From positions 496,001 through 560,000 of the forward strand of contig NZ_CANMLT010000001.1 in assembly GCF_947498805.1 (NCBI RefSeq): a DNA stretch of 64,000 nucleotides, given 5' to 3'. Shown here piece by piece: positions 39,201 through 48,900 of the stretch. Source of the DNA: an uncultured Tenacibaculum sp. Its GTDB lineage: Bacteria > Bacteroidota > Bacteroidia > Flavobacteriales > Flavobacteriaceae. The notes under the pieces were generated by a model. That model was not told the origin of the DNA. It made no database searches and saw nothing but the letters and a program-made list of their open reading frames with translations. The position numbers and the translations under genes are program-made. Every line of letters begins with the position of its first letter. The first letter of the stretch is position 1.

Positions 39201-41574
39201 ATTAGAATGGAAAAATCAATCGGGTACAATCGTAGCTACAACAGAAGATTTATCAAACGTGGTTAGCGGAGTGTATACGTTAGTGGTAACGGATGCTCAA
39301 AACTGTACCTTATCTAAAACATTCACCATTACCCAACCAGATCTATTAACTATTTCAGTAAAACAAACAGATGTAATAAACTGTAATGGAGAAGCAACTG
39401 GGACTTTAGAATTAACAAGTACAGGAGGAGCAGGAGGAAATGTATATACATGGACAAATGCAACAAGTGGAGCTGTTATAGGAAACTCAGAAATAGTGGG
39501 GAATTTACCAGCAGGTTCATATCAAGTAAAAGTTGTAGATGCCAACGGAAATGAGGCAACAAGTAGTGTATATGAAATCACACAACCTACTTTAATAACA
39601 GCCACAAGTTCACATACAAACTTAAGTTGTTTTGAGAATAATGACGGAAAGATAGCAATCAACATCAATGGAGGAGTAGGTAACTATTCTTATAGATTAA
39701 GAAAAGATAGCAACGCTTATGGAGCATGGATAACAACAACTTCAAGTTTAGTGATAGATAACTTGGCTATCGGAAAGTATGATGTACAAATCAAAGATGG
39801 TAATGATTGTTTGTTGAAAGAAGGAGGAGTAGAAAAGACTTTTACCTTTGATATAACACAACCAGATGTTTTAAATATTACGGGAGTAGTAACGAATGTC
39901 TCAGGGTTTGGATTATCAAACGGAGCAATAGATGCTACCGTAATTGGAGGAACCAAAGCGTATACATTAGAATGGAAAAATCAATCGGGTACAATCGTAG
40001 CTACAACAGAAGATTTATCAAACGAGGTTAGCGGAGTATATACATTAACAGTTAAGGATGCTCAAAACTGTACCTTATCTAAGACATTCATAATTACCCA
40101 GCCAGAAGCGTTAACAGTAGCGCTGGTACAAAATAATATTGTGCTTTGTAAAGGATTCGCTAGTGCAAGTATAAACTCAACAGTTACTGGAGGTGTTGCT
40201 CCGTATACATATGAGTGGTATCAGTCTGGAACAAATACAGTTATTTCCAACAGAGAATCATTAAATAATATAGGAATTGGAACCTATCATGTAGTGATAA
40301 CTGATGCAAATAACAACGTAACAAGAAGTACAGATATTATAATCAAGGAACCAGAAACTTTAGCAGTAACCTTGAATGGAACAAGTACTACTTGTGGAGG
40401 GAATAATGATTGGAGTATTTCAGCAAATGTAACAGGAGGAACTGCACCTTATTCTTTTGAATGGAGTTCGGGAGAAACAACACAAGATTTAACGAATGTA
40501 TCATTAGGAGGATACTTTGTTGTTGTAACTGATGCAAATGGATGTCAGGTAACACAAAATATTGTATTAGAAAATGGTTCTCCATTAGAGGTAACAGTAG
40601 ACGTTACAAATACAGTTTGTTATAATGAATGTACAGGAGCAATTGATTTACAAGTAACAGGAGGAATTGCACCATATAATATAACTTGGAATACTGGAGC
40701 AACTGGAAATACTATTACTAACGCATGTCATGGAGAGTATGTTGCAACAATTACTGACCAAAAAGGATGTGTTATCGTAAAAACAGTAGAAATAAAGAAT
40801 GCAGAAGAATTTATTTTTGACTTAGTTCCTGATGAAGTAACGCTGTGTAAAGGAGAAACAATAGAATATGATGTTACAATGAACGGAGTTACCTCGTACT
40901 CATGGACTTCGAATAACGGTTTTAGAAGTACTAGAAGTATTGTTGAATTATCTGAAGCTGGTAAATATCAATTAACAGTAGTAACAAATGACGGATGTTC
41001 TGTATCAAGAGAAGTAGAAATTTTTAAGTCGGATGTAGATATTGACGCACAATTGATACTATCATCACAGGCCTTTGTAGGGGAGGATATTGCTATTATA
41101 AACGTGTCAAATCCTATCAGTTCTAATGTAGAATGGATTATTCCTTCAAATGTGGAAGTAAAACAAAAAACAGATGAAGGTTTGGTATTGCGTTTTCCGG
41201 CACCAGGAGATTATAATATTTCATTGGTTGCTACAGAAGGTAATTGTAAGAAGACAGCAACAAAAACAGTAAATGTTTTAAAAGCTAGAGATTTATCCGA
41301 TGTAGGAGATGCGGAAACACCTTTTATAAAGGAGTTTGAAGTGTATTCAAACCCAAACAAAGGAAAGTTCAAAGTAGCAGTAGAATTAGAGAAAGAAGCT
41401 GAAATATCATTACGATTGTTTGGTTTAGGAGCTAGCTCTGTTGTAAAAGACAAGCAGTTCAAAGGAGCTAAGGAGTATCAGGTAGATTATGATATGAACG
41501 TATCTGTAGGGATCTATGTATTATTATTAGAAACACCAAAAGCAAAAAGAATAAGAAAAGTAATTATAGAATAA
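30232..41574 (+). CDS. Giant SprB-repeat cell-surface adhesin, T9SS substrate
   Basis: 3780 aa. After a signal peptide (ending IVQGNVYAQ) come roughly 40 SprB-type modules of about 85 residues, each with a pattern like C.G...G.I...V.GG..PY.Y.W and ending Y.V.VTDANGC. Two sets of modules are amplified as long tandem units (residues 796-2191 and 2274-3293). The last 80 residues form a type A T9SS sorting domain (EVYSNPNKGKFKVAVELE, later VGIYVLLLETPKAKRIRKVI). SprB in Flavobacterium johnsoniae is the mobile adhesin of gliding; this protein is a relative by repeat type, and I cannot tell whether it is the gliding adhesin. It is followed by a PKD lipoprotein gene overlapping its stop by one base; no SprF gene is adjacent. 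Confidence 0.93.
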   Translation: MKMKLLFKNKFLILLSLLWLIVQGNVYAQVTGPIPDTSDDNNIYYEIDIDGPTADLGVTLIQTSDGAIQYNGASTGKLQIKPTGGTANYRYFLYKDNASSALRSGTISAGGSVNEGGLSSGTYRVDIYDAKYTGSTTASAFDTNNCNSKRSGNVTLSNPPLLQINASISSIIKCNGETGTIKANIRGGVNPNSGNYTVELFKNGSSTPTATKSLGFHTSTYQEVFFSGLSVGNYSIKVRDKFISKTASQNLPQPAALNLPVGNISTTSVTCYGDNNGTITVTPTGGTSPYKVFLNGSEISGTFTTSKTISGRTAANNYTLQIEDKNGCKTSIETGVTVGGPANPIAISQIDHRNTRSANGSDGFVEFRVTGGTPSYSYTFKGTAKTGVNLSGTITSSGGTFKFENLKDDTYTFTVIDNTTVCTENTTAKIEDPAPLVIGLNKTDVNCYGGTDGVLTGSAEGGASSIYRYEWFKKNGVTFNLISTITTPNTPQINVSAGDYKLRVSVLLSGNPVENTERTITVNQPSLPLKITEVVTNISCKGGNNGQIAINVTGGTAPYTYKWKNSSGTEIATTQNLTTNVIAGNYTVTVKDSKNCILEKSIHVAEPTKDLTVERDSVQNATANTADIDALGLTPDGSITVKVTGGTSPYSYKWFNSSGTNLGVNNATISNLKGGDYTVEVTDAKGCKEEFDQKIDEPTVLTINVEIPSDGILFCNNDSDGKINATVSGGISGYRYHWFEVLSDNSKSFLAGKTNLTVQGLSAGKYGIEVKDRNGSGITKYSSIVTLVNPPKVIIDDAKTSVTNIKCRGAQTGAISLDVSGGTGAFKFAWFKTSNPTNPIANTTVPRLENQFAGEYLVKITDDNNCPNPAIERTITITEPAADLTITSGSSKDAKTFGVSNGEVSVTVSGGTTPYRYELREKGTSAILSTSNPATGLAGSVSGIVYEMTVIDANGCSTKAEYTVKQPTALTLSLSVTSAIACYNGQGTIGSTVSGGFLSGGASYTYQWYNVTDLTKVIGTGTSLTTGFGTYRLRVTDSNGNVKEADETLVNPSEVVVDDAKTSVTNINCRGEQTGAIALDVSGGTGAYKFAWFRTSNPTNPIANTTVPRLENQFAGEYLVKITDDNNCPNPAIERTITITEPAADLTITSGSSKDAKTFGVSNGEVSVTVSGGTTPYRYELREKGTSAILSTSNPATGLAGSVSGIVYEMTVIDANGCSTKAEYTVKQPTALTLSLSVTSAIACYNGQGTIGSTVSGGFLSGGASYTYQWYNVTDLTKVIGTGTSLTTGFGTYRLRVTDSNGNVKEADETLVNPSEVVVDDAKTSVTNINCRGEQTGAIALDVSGGTGAYKFAWFRTSNPTNPVANTTVPRLENQFAGEYLVKITDDNNCPNPAIERTITITEPAVDLTITSGSSKDAKTFGVSNGEVSVTVSGGTTPYRYELREKGTSAILSTSNPATGLAGSVSGIVYEMTVIDANGCSTKAEYTVKQPTALTLSLSITSAIACYNGQGTIGSTVSGGFLSGGASYTYQWYNVSDLTKVVGTGTSLTTGFGTYRLRVTDSNGNIKEADETLVNPLEVVVDDAKTSITHVGCRGEQTGAISLDVSGGTGSYKFAWFKTSNPTNPIANTTVPRLENQFAGEYLVKITDDNNCPNPAIERTITITEPAADLTITSGSSKDAKTFGVSNGEVSVTVSGGTTPYRYELREKGTTAILSTSNPATGLAGSVSGIVYEMTVIDANGCSTKAEYTVKQPTALTLSLSVTSTIACYNGQGTIGSTVSGGFLSGGASYTYQWYNVSDLTKVVGTATSLTTGFGTYRLRVTDSNGNVKEADETLVNPSEVVVDDAKMSITHVGCRGEQTGAISLDVSGGTGSYKFAWFKTSNPTNPIANTTVPRLENQFAGEYLVKITDDNNCPNPAIERTIIITEPAADLAITSGSSKDAKTFGVSNGEVSVTVSGGTTPYRYELREKGTSAILSTSNPATGLAGSVSGIVYEMTVIDANGCSTKAEYTVKQPTALTLSLSVTSTIACYNGQGTIGSTVSGGFLSGGASYTYQWYNVSDLTKVVGTGTSLTTGFGTYKLRVTDSNGNVKEANETLVNPSEVVVDDAKMSITHVGCRGEQTGAISLDVSGGTGFYKFAWFKTSNPTNPIANTTVPRLENQFAGEYLVKITDDNNCPNPAIERTITITEPAQYEIANVVYNQPTGAGKSDGSISLDVLGGTAPFVYKWTDSNGIEKSTTKTISGIPAGDYTFTVTDGNVCVLSDTFVLGEPKPLTISVKQTGVINCNGEATGTLELTSTGGVGGNNYTWTDATSGAVIGNSEIVGNLPAGSYQVKVVDANGNEATSSVYEITQPSLITATSSHTNLSCFESNDGKIAININGGVGNYSYRLRKDGNAYGAWITTVSNLAIDNLIIGKYDVQIKDGNDCLLKEGGVEKTFTFDITQPDVLNITGVVTNVSGFGLSNGAIDATVIGGTKAYTLQWKNESGTIVATTEDLSNVVSGVYILAVTDAQNCTLSKTFTITQPDLLTISVKQTDVINCNGEATGTLELTSTGGAGGNVYTWTNATNGAVIGNSEIIGNLPAGSYQVKVVDANGNEATSSVYEITQPTLITATSSHTNLSCFESNDGKIAININGGVGNYSYRLRKDSNAYGAWVTTTSSLVIDNLAIGKYDVQIKDGNDCLLKEGGVEKTFTFDVTQPDVLNITGIVTNVSGFGLSNGAIDATVIGGTKAYTLEWKNESGTIVATTEDLSNVVSGVYTLVVTDAQNCTLSKTFTITQPDLLTISVKQTDVINCNGEATGTLELTSTGGAGGNVYTWTNATSGAVIGNSEIVGNLPAGSYQVKVVDANGNEATSSVYEITQPTLITATSSHTNLSCFESNDGKIAININGGVGNYSYRLRKDSNAYGAWITTTSSLAIDNLTIGKYDVQIKDGNDCLLKEGGVEKTFTFDVTQPDVLNITGVVTNVSGFGLSNGAIDATVIGGTKAYALEWKNQSGTIVATTEDLSNVVSGVYTLVVTDAQNCTLSKTFTITQPDLLTISVKQTDVINCNGEATGTLELTSTGGAGGNVYTWTNATSGAVIGNSEIVGNLPAGSYQVKVVDANGNEATSSVYEITQPTLITATSSHTNLSCFENNDGKIAININGGVGNYSYRLRKDSNAYGAWITTTSSLVIDNLAIGKYDVQIKDGNDCLLKEGGVEKTFTFDITQPDVLNITGVVTNVSGFGLSNGAIDATVIGGTKAYTLEWKNQSGTIVATTEDLSNEVSGVYTLTVKDAQNCTLSKTFIITQPEALTVALVQNNIVLCKGFASASINSTVTGGVAPYTYEWYQSGTNTVISNRESLNNIGIGTYHVVITDANNNVTRSTDIIIKEPETLAVTLNGTSTTCGGNNDWSISANVTGGTAPYSFEWSSGETTQDLTNVSLGGYFVVVTDANGCQVTQNIVLENGSPLEVTVDVTNTVCYNECTGAIDLQVTGGIAPYNITWNTGATGNTITNACHGEYVATITDQKGCVIVKTVEIKNAEEFIFDLVPDEVTLCKGETIEYDVTMNGVTSYSWTSNNGFRSTRSIVELSEAGKYQLTVVTNDGCSVSREVEIFKSDVDIDAQLILSSQAFVGEDIAIINVSNPISSNVEWIIPSNVEVKQKTDEGLVLRFPAPGDYNISLVATEGNCKKTATKTVNVLKARDLSDVGDAETPFIKEFEVYSNPNKGKFKVAVELEKEAEISLRLFGLGASSVVKDKQFKGAKEYQVDYDMNVSVGIYVLLLETPKAKRIRKVIIE
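32617..36805 (+). repeat. Tandem array: five 786-bp units plus a partial sixth, in adhesin gene
   Basis: The phrase GATGATGCTAAGA recurs at 32617, 33403, 34189, 34975, 35761 and 36547, exactly 786 bp apart. Each unit encodes 262 aa, made of three different SprB modules. Units 2 and 3 differ at 7 of 262 residues by my count. The sixth copy stops after its first module, at about 36805. No frame is lost, so copy number could change without breaking the gene. Confidence 0.95.
37051..40110 (+). repeat. Tandem array: four 765-bp units in adhesin gene
   Basis: TTAACTATTTCAGTAAAACA recurs at 37051, 37816, 38581 and 39346, exactly 765 bp apart; the fourth unit ends at 40110, where the sequence changes. 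Each unit is 255 aa of three SprB modules, different from those of the 786-bp array, with few differences between copies. Confidence 0.95.
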
Positions 41575-42926
41575 TGAAGAAGATTGTATTATATATACTT
41601 GTAGTAGTTAGCTTTTTTTCATGTGTGAATGAAGTTGCATTACCTGTTGTGGTAGATTTTAGTACTGAAATTGTTAATAATGATAAAACAGTTCCAGTAA
41701 AGGTTAAAATAAATAATGATACAGAAGGAGCAGATACATATAAATGGACTTTTCAAGGAGCCACACCAAATGAGTCTTCTAGTAGAAATCCAGGTATTAT
41801 AACTTATGAGAAAGAAGGAGAATATACTATAAAGCTAGAAGCATCTAATAGAGATGGAAGCACAGATGTAAAAGAAGAAAAAATAATAGTAAAGCCTGCT
41901 GTGAGTATTGCCTTTGACGTAGAGTTGGTAAATGATAATTATTCTCCAGTAGAGGTAAAACTGATTAATAAAAGTTCAGGAGCTATCTCTTTTGATTGGT
42001 TTTTTGAAGGAGGAAACCCAAATACTTCTAATGAAGAGCATCCTTCAAATGTGGTATTTACCAATCCGGGAGAGCATAAAATTAGATTAAAAGTTAGTAA
42101 TGGAGAAGAGGAATATACCTTAGAAAAGAAAATAGAAGTACTTCCATTATTAGTGGCTAGTTTCGATTTTTCAGTTCCTTTTGAAGATGATGATTACCAA
42201 GTACCTGTAAAAGTATCATTAAGAAACAAAAGTATCAGTGCAACAAAGTATGATTGGACATTCCAAGGAGCTACCATTACAAATAGTACGGAAGAAAATC
42301 CAGAAATAGAATTTAGAACACCTGGAACTTTTACGATCCAACTAAAAGCATCTAATAGTAAAGATGAAAAAGTGGTTACTAAGACCATTACTGTTGTTGA
42401 AAATACGAATATTAGAACATTTGAAAATATAAAACTAGGGATTAATACTTCTCATAAGAATAATCAAATAGGAGCTTATTTTTCAACAATTACAAGACAA
42501 GTGTATACCGATAATCAAATTACAGATGATATTGGAAGTAAAATAGATTTGGTGTTTTTTGGACTGAATGAGAGCTTCACTTTTAATCAGTTTGTAAGTC
42601 CAGACAAAGCGACAAGCGTATCCTTTGATGCTATCCCAAATGCAAGGGTAACAAAACTGGTAAATAAACAAGAAACATGTAGTTGTGCTACCTCGCTGTC
42701 TGTAAATGAGTTTGATAGTATCACCAATGATTCAATTTTAAAAAACTTAGTAGTTACAGAAACTAGTGAAGGTTTAAAGGAATTTGACAATGCGGTTAAG
42801 CCTAGAATAATTGTTTTTGAAACTAACGATAAACGTAAAGGAGCTATAAAGATAAAAGAGTTTGTAAAGGATGGAGCAAACTCACATATTGTTGTTGACA
42901 TAAAAGTTCAAAAAGAAGCTAATTAA
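41574..42926 (+). CDS. Lipoprotein with three PKD domains
   Basis: 450 aa. The N-terminus MKKIVLYILVVVSFFSCVNE has a lipobox with Cys17, so it should be lipid-anchored in the envelope. Three PKD-type beta domains follow (about 25-110, 110-195, 195-290), marked by TYKWTFQGATPNESSSRNPG, FDWFFEGGNPNTSNEEHPS and YDWTFQGATITNSTEENPE. The last 150 residues are a separate domain I do not recognise. PKD domains mediate adhesion or protein contact. Its start overlaps the adhesin stop by one base, and it may anchor the adhesin or the following protein to the cell surface (inference). Confidence 0.9.
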   Translation: MKKIVLYILVVVSFFSCVNEVALPVVVDFSTEIVNNDKTVPVKVKINNDTEGADTYKWTFQGATPNESSSRNPGIITYEKEGEYTIKLEASNRDGSTDVKEEKIIVKPAVSIAFDVELVNDNYSPVEVKLINKSSGAISFDWFFEGGNPNTSNEEHPSNVVFTNPGEHKIRLKVSNGEEEYTLEKKIEVLPLLVASFDFSVPFEDDDYQVPVKVSLRNKSISATKYDWTFQGATITNSTEENPEIEFRTPGTFTIQLKASNSKDEKVVTKTITVVENTNIRTFENIKLGINTSHKNNQIGAYFSTITRQVYTDNQITDDIGSKIDLVFFGLNESFTFNQFVSPDKATSVSFDAIPNARVTKLVNKQETCSCATSLSVNEFDSITNDSILKNLVVTETSEGLKEFDNAVKPRIIVFETNDKRKGAIKIKEFVKDGANSHIVVDIKVQKEAN

Positions 42927-42939
42927 GAAGAAAAAGTAC

Positions 42940-45900
42940 ATGAAAACTACCCCAAACAAATCAAGCATGTTACAAAGAGTAATGTTGATTATAGGTATAT
43001 TTTTTACCACACTAATCAATGCCCAGACATATCCAGTTCAGGTAACTCCGCAATTGATACCTCCGTATAGTCTAAAGATTTCAGATTATGCTACGCTTAC
43101 CAATGAGAAATTATATGTAAACATATTATTAACTGACGTAAATGAAATTGGAAGAAGGGTTCGGTTAAAAATGTATATTGAAGGGCAAGGTTTATCAATT
43201 TCAAGCCATGATATGGTTAGAGGAGCGGCTCCTATTTTTGTTGATGGGGGAATTAATTTAAGATTGTCAAATCTTGATTTACAGCCATATTTTGAGTTAA
43301 ATAACCTTCTCGGAATAACACCCCAACAATACAATAATCCTTTACCAAATGGAGGATATAATTTTTGTTTTGAAGTATATGACTATTTTACCAATAGATT
43401 ACTATCAGCAAAGAATTGTACAACAGTATTCTTATTACAAAACGACCCACCAATTCTAAACTTACCATTTAGAGATAATATAGTAACGGCAAGTAATCCG
43501 CAAAATATTTTATTTACTTGGACGCCACGTCATAGTAATGTAAGCAATGTACAATATGAGTTTACATTAAAAGAAATATGGGATGTTCAAAATCCACAAG
43601 CAAACTTTTTAGCTTCAGTACCATTTTATCAAACAACCACGTATAACCCTACATTATTAGTAGGTCCAGATGCACCACAATTGTTATCAGGTAAGATATA
43701 TGGATGGCAAGTACGAGCATTTGTAAGTGATGGAATAGATGAAACTTCGGTATTTAAAAATGATGGAAGAAGTGAGATATTTTGGTTCAAATATTTACAA
43801 GATTGTGCTGCGCCTACTTTTGTAATTTCTCAAGCGCTAACCGCAGAATCTGTTCAAATAAATTGGCAAATTTCAGAACATTTACGCTATCGTATTCAGT
43901 ATCGTAAAAAGGGATATGGAGATGACGATTGGTTTGAAGTTAATAGCTATACGAATGAAGGAAAAATATACAACTTAGAAGCAGACACAACCTATGAATT
44001 TAGAGTAGGAGGAGAATGTACACAATTGTCAGGATTTGCTTATTCGAATATTCAGGAGTTTACTACGCCAACAAATGATGAGGCAGCTTATTATAATTGT
44101 GGACTAACCCCAGAAATAAACATTACAAATCAAGAGCCATTACCAAAGCTAGGAGTAAACGAAACGTTTACTGCTGGAGATTTTCCTGTAGTAACAAGAG
44201 AGGTAACAGGAAGTAATGGGACATTTAGTGGATGGGGATATATTACGTTACCTTTTTTAGAAAATATTAAAGAAATTATAGATGCAGTAAATATTGCATC
44301 TCAATATTTAGGAAATAATAATGAAGAAGAAGATAAGGATAAAAAAGGATTCAAATTAACAGATATTGGTAAGTACACCCGGATTAAAGTAAAATTTAAT
44401 AATGTTAGTGTTAATAGTAGTTATCAGCTTACACAAGGGGTAGTAGTTACAGAATATGATGCAGAATGGTCTAATATATTAGATGTAGATAATTTACTAG
44501 ATGATGTTTTTGGAGATGATGGAGGCATTCAAGGATTTGATGGTTCTAATACAGATATTAAAGATATCACAGTTGATGATAACGGAACCATTATAGTTCA
44601 TCCAGAAAATGGCGAGCCATTCCCAATAGATGTGCAAGTACCAACTGTAATTACAGACAGTGAAGGACAGCAATGGACAGTGGATGAAGATGGAAAGGTT
44701 TCAGGTCCAACAAAGCAAGCCGATGGGGGAGTTCCAGATAAGAACAATACGGAAGGAATTAATGGAAGTGGTACAAATAACAGTGTAAAACAAATATCAT
44801 CTAAAGATGTAGAAGTAACCTTTGCAAGGTCTGGATATTATAGTACTGATTTGCATAATGAAAGTATAAGCTCTAGTAAATATAAAAAGCAATATGAGTT
44901 TATAAAAAAGCATGATGACAGCGAATATCCGGTTTTATACAAGTTAATAAGCGATATACCAGAGCATGAAGAAGATGAAATAAAGGCGAATGTAACTTTT
45001 GCAAATGGAAAAAGTAAAAAAGACGTTGTTTTTAAAACATTACAAGGAGCAAAAGTAGAAACCTCTTGGGCTAATGATAATACTGCAATCTTAAAGTTAA
45101 AACGAAAGTTTGTTTTTGGTAAAGAGGAGATTGTAGCAACAGTAAAACCAAAAGACTCAACAGGTAAATACACGGTTGCAGGTAAATTAAACCTATGGCA
45201 TGCGCAACAAAGAAATATTAACTTAACACTAGTTTCTGTTGATGGAGCGCCTATTGATAATATTGAGAAAAGGATTAAACAAATTTACAACAAAGCAGGA
45301 ATTGATTTTAACATTTCTAAAGAAGCGATAAAACTAGATTTAAAAGATTTAGATGTTGGAGATAGTGATATACTTTCACACTATACAGAAGGAGAAAAGA
45401 AGATTATTGAAGCCTTTAAAAAAGCACCAGAAATTTCGGTTAAAAAAGATCAATATTATATTTTCTTTTTAAAGAATAGCGTAAAGCTGACGAATGATAT
45501 TAATGGATTTATGCCATTAAAACGTCAATTCGGATTTGTATTTAAAGAAGACGACGCTGGGCGCATAGCAGCGCATGAAATTGGACATGGTATTTTTGGT
45601 TTAAAGCACCCTTGGGATCAGTACGAAACAAAAAGAGGAGCGAGTACCTATTTGATGGATAGCGGAAATACGGGTACTGATTTTAGCCATATGGATTGGC
45701 AAAAATTACATGCACCAGGAATTCAATTGTATTGGTTCCAAGGAGATGAGGCAGGTGAATTCTCTCCTTCTGAGTTTATGATTGGATATAATGTAATTCC
45801 TGATGCTTTTTCAAACTATATTATTACTGATAAATCAGGGTATTCTTTTGTGTCTAAAGCTGGAAAGTTTATTACAATACCTAAAAATGTAAAAGATGTT

Positions 45901-48900
45901 ACTTTTGGTGGAAATGGAGAACTTGCGGCATTCACATTACCAGAAAACGGAAAGTTAGAAAGGTATGTGGCTGCTCGAAAGGGGGAAAAATTTAGAGGTT
46001 TTGTAAAGTCTCTTGATAGTAAAATAGATTGGAAAAAAAGAGTTTATAAAGACAAAATTTCAAATACCTTGGGAGTAGGTGTTAACTTAAAAGTTTATAC
46101 GGGAAAATTAGTAAAAACAAAGGATTCTTGTGGGATAGATTTATATGAAGGAACATTTAAAAACAATGTAGATAAGAATGAATGGAATAGTGGAGGAAAC
46201 GGGCTTGTAATATCTAATTCTTACATTGCTTTTTCAAGTATAGCAAACAAGAAACTATTGAAGAAGAAGATTAAATCACCGGAAGCTTGTGATTTATGTA
46301 CGAAAGGAGAAAAGTTTTATAATGATTATAGCTACCTAGCTAAAAATGATGTAGCAAAACAAGCATTAATAAAAACTGCAAAATTATTATGTGAGAACCC
46401 AGCTTTTTATGAAGTGCTTTTAGCTCAAATGCAAAAAGATTTTTCTGAAAACTTAGACAATATTTTTTGGCTATCAGATAAAGCAATTTATAGAAAGGCT
46501 AGAAATAAGTTTTGGGAAAGAGAAGATGCTTTTGTATTGTATTATGAAGCTCTAAAAAGAGTTAAAGAAAATATTGAAAAGTTTAATAAAGATTTAAATG
46601 TTAATGCTTCTAAAAGAGAGTATTATTCGGCTTTATACTACTTAAATGATAAGTTTATAACATCTTTATCTTACGATCAAAAGAGAGATTTAGTATCGGG
46701 AATATTTGAGCATAACCATTTTATCACTGAGAGTGTTTTTGACAGTAAAAGAAGCGATGCTACACTTTTTAGAAAAATATTATCAGGTTTTGAAACTGAA
46801 GATTATAAAAAACTTATTAAATACATAATTGATAATAAGTCAAATACAGTTTTTGGTAAAAGTAAGAGAAACGCTTTGTTTGAAATAGCATATGCTTCCG
46901 ATTTAGTAAAGTTGGGAAGTATGGATGTCTTTACAAAGTTGGAATTATTAGAAGTTCTACTTGATGGTAATTTGACAAACTTTTTTGGAAATAATCAGGA
47001 TGCAATAATAACGAAAGTTGTAAAGTCAGTTAAAGGTTCTGAAGCTTCAGAATTTTTTAATCAATTGGAAACCTCAGAAAATTATAGTATAGATAATGCG
47101 CCTCTTTTGTATAATTTGAAGAAAAAATTATCAGATTTTTTTAATTCTAAAACCCCATATACAGAGTTCTTTAAAGAAATTAAAAGGTTGTCCGATGCTA
47201 AGAATAAAATAGATATAGTTGGAAAATTTATACCTAAGGTTAATTTAAAATGGGATGTAGAACAGAAAGACTATGTACTAGTATCATTTGTATCAAATAA
47301 AAATGATTTTATTTATAGCTACGATAAAAGTAAACATACTGTTGGGATAAAAAAATGTAAAAATTATTCTTATTCTTTAAATAATAAGACAGGTAATTAT
47401 AGCAAAACATGTGATGGATGGGAACAATTGTTAGAGGCGGGAAGTTCACCTTTTGAGTTAATAGGTATTACCATTATGAATGATGTATCTCCATTTACAG
47501 GGAATTGTAAAGATGGTAAAGGACAAGGGGAGATATGTGGGGAAATGCTGGTAATACCTGCAATTTTTATAGATTACCTAGATAAAAAAGTAGATACACA
47601 AAGGTGGAAAAACTTTGGTTGGAATACATTTAATGTAATTATAACAGTTTCTACTTTCGGAGAAGGAGCAGCTGCAATTTCTGCAATAAGAAGCGCTCAG
47701 GCAGGGACAAGATTAGCAGTAGCAGGTAAGCACTGGTATACTCTTCTTGATTTTACTTATACAGTAACAGATTTAAGCTTAAAGGTAGCAAATGTAGATA
47801 TGCCTAAAGAATGGGGGTATGTGGGGTATTTATTTGCAGCTAAAACAAGTTATGATCTATTGCAACAAGGAGGGTTAAAAGGACTGGCCTATTTGAAAAA
47901 ATCTTCACGAAGTAAGAGAAAAGAAATTGTAGATGAGTTAGGAGTTAAAAAGAAAGGAGAAGATTTAAGTGATGATGATATCGAAGATTTCATTGAGGAA
48001 GCAGAAAAGAAAATTCAAAAAGAAGGAACCAAAGAGATAAAGGATGAATATCAAAATGCATTGAAAAATCTAGATAATTTTGATGTATTTAAACAAAGTG
48101 TTTTATCTAAAATTGATAAATTCCAAGAATCAAATGAAGTATTTAGAGAATGGGTGAAAAAATTAGATGATAACCCAGAACTTATTAAGAATTTAGATGA
48201 GTTAGATGTTGCAGATTTAGAACAGTTTGCTAAAGATTTTGACTTTGGTAGTACTACAATAGCTAATAAATTTATAGGAGATACTGATTTAGTAAAAGCT
48301 TGGAGGGTTTTAAAGAGATTTCCAAAAATTAGAGTAAAAGAAGGAAATGTTGAAGTTTTGGCTAAAATTCATAAAAGGTTTCAGTATAATAATGAAGAGT
48401 CATTTAAAGGTTTAAATAAACTTTTTAACGAAGGTAGCGAAGTAGCAAGTAAGCAAAAGTTATTGGACGGATTAAAAGAGGTTAATAAGTTGTTTGAAAC
48501 TAATTTACCTGTTAAGTTTAGTGCTATAAAAAGAGGGAATGTTACTGTTAATTATGATGCTAAAATTGTTGATAGATATGGTAGAGGAGAAGAATTAGCC
48601 AGATATGTAGATGGAATATTACAAAAGAAGAAAGTAATACCAGATGGAGATGAGGTAAAAATAGTAAAGGAAGGAGAGACTCCTGATGAAGATTTGCTGA
48701 GGAAAGGTGATGAGCTTGGTTATAGAAGAATAGCAGAAGAGTCTAATTTGGCAAACTATACGAAATTAAGAAATCATTTAGGGAATTCAAGAATTAAGCA
48801 ATATCTGAAAAATAAGGAATTAAGGATATTTGAAAAAACAATTAAAAGAAGTAACCCAAAAGTTCTTGAATTTATGAATAAATTAGATGAATTTGATTTT

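Noticed and set aside
32617-40110. Regular repeats as a possible CRISPR-like array
   Set aside because: Repeat units are 765-786 bp, in frame and coding, with no short repeat-spacer structure.
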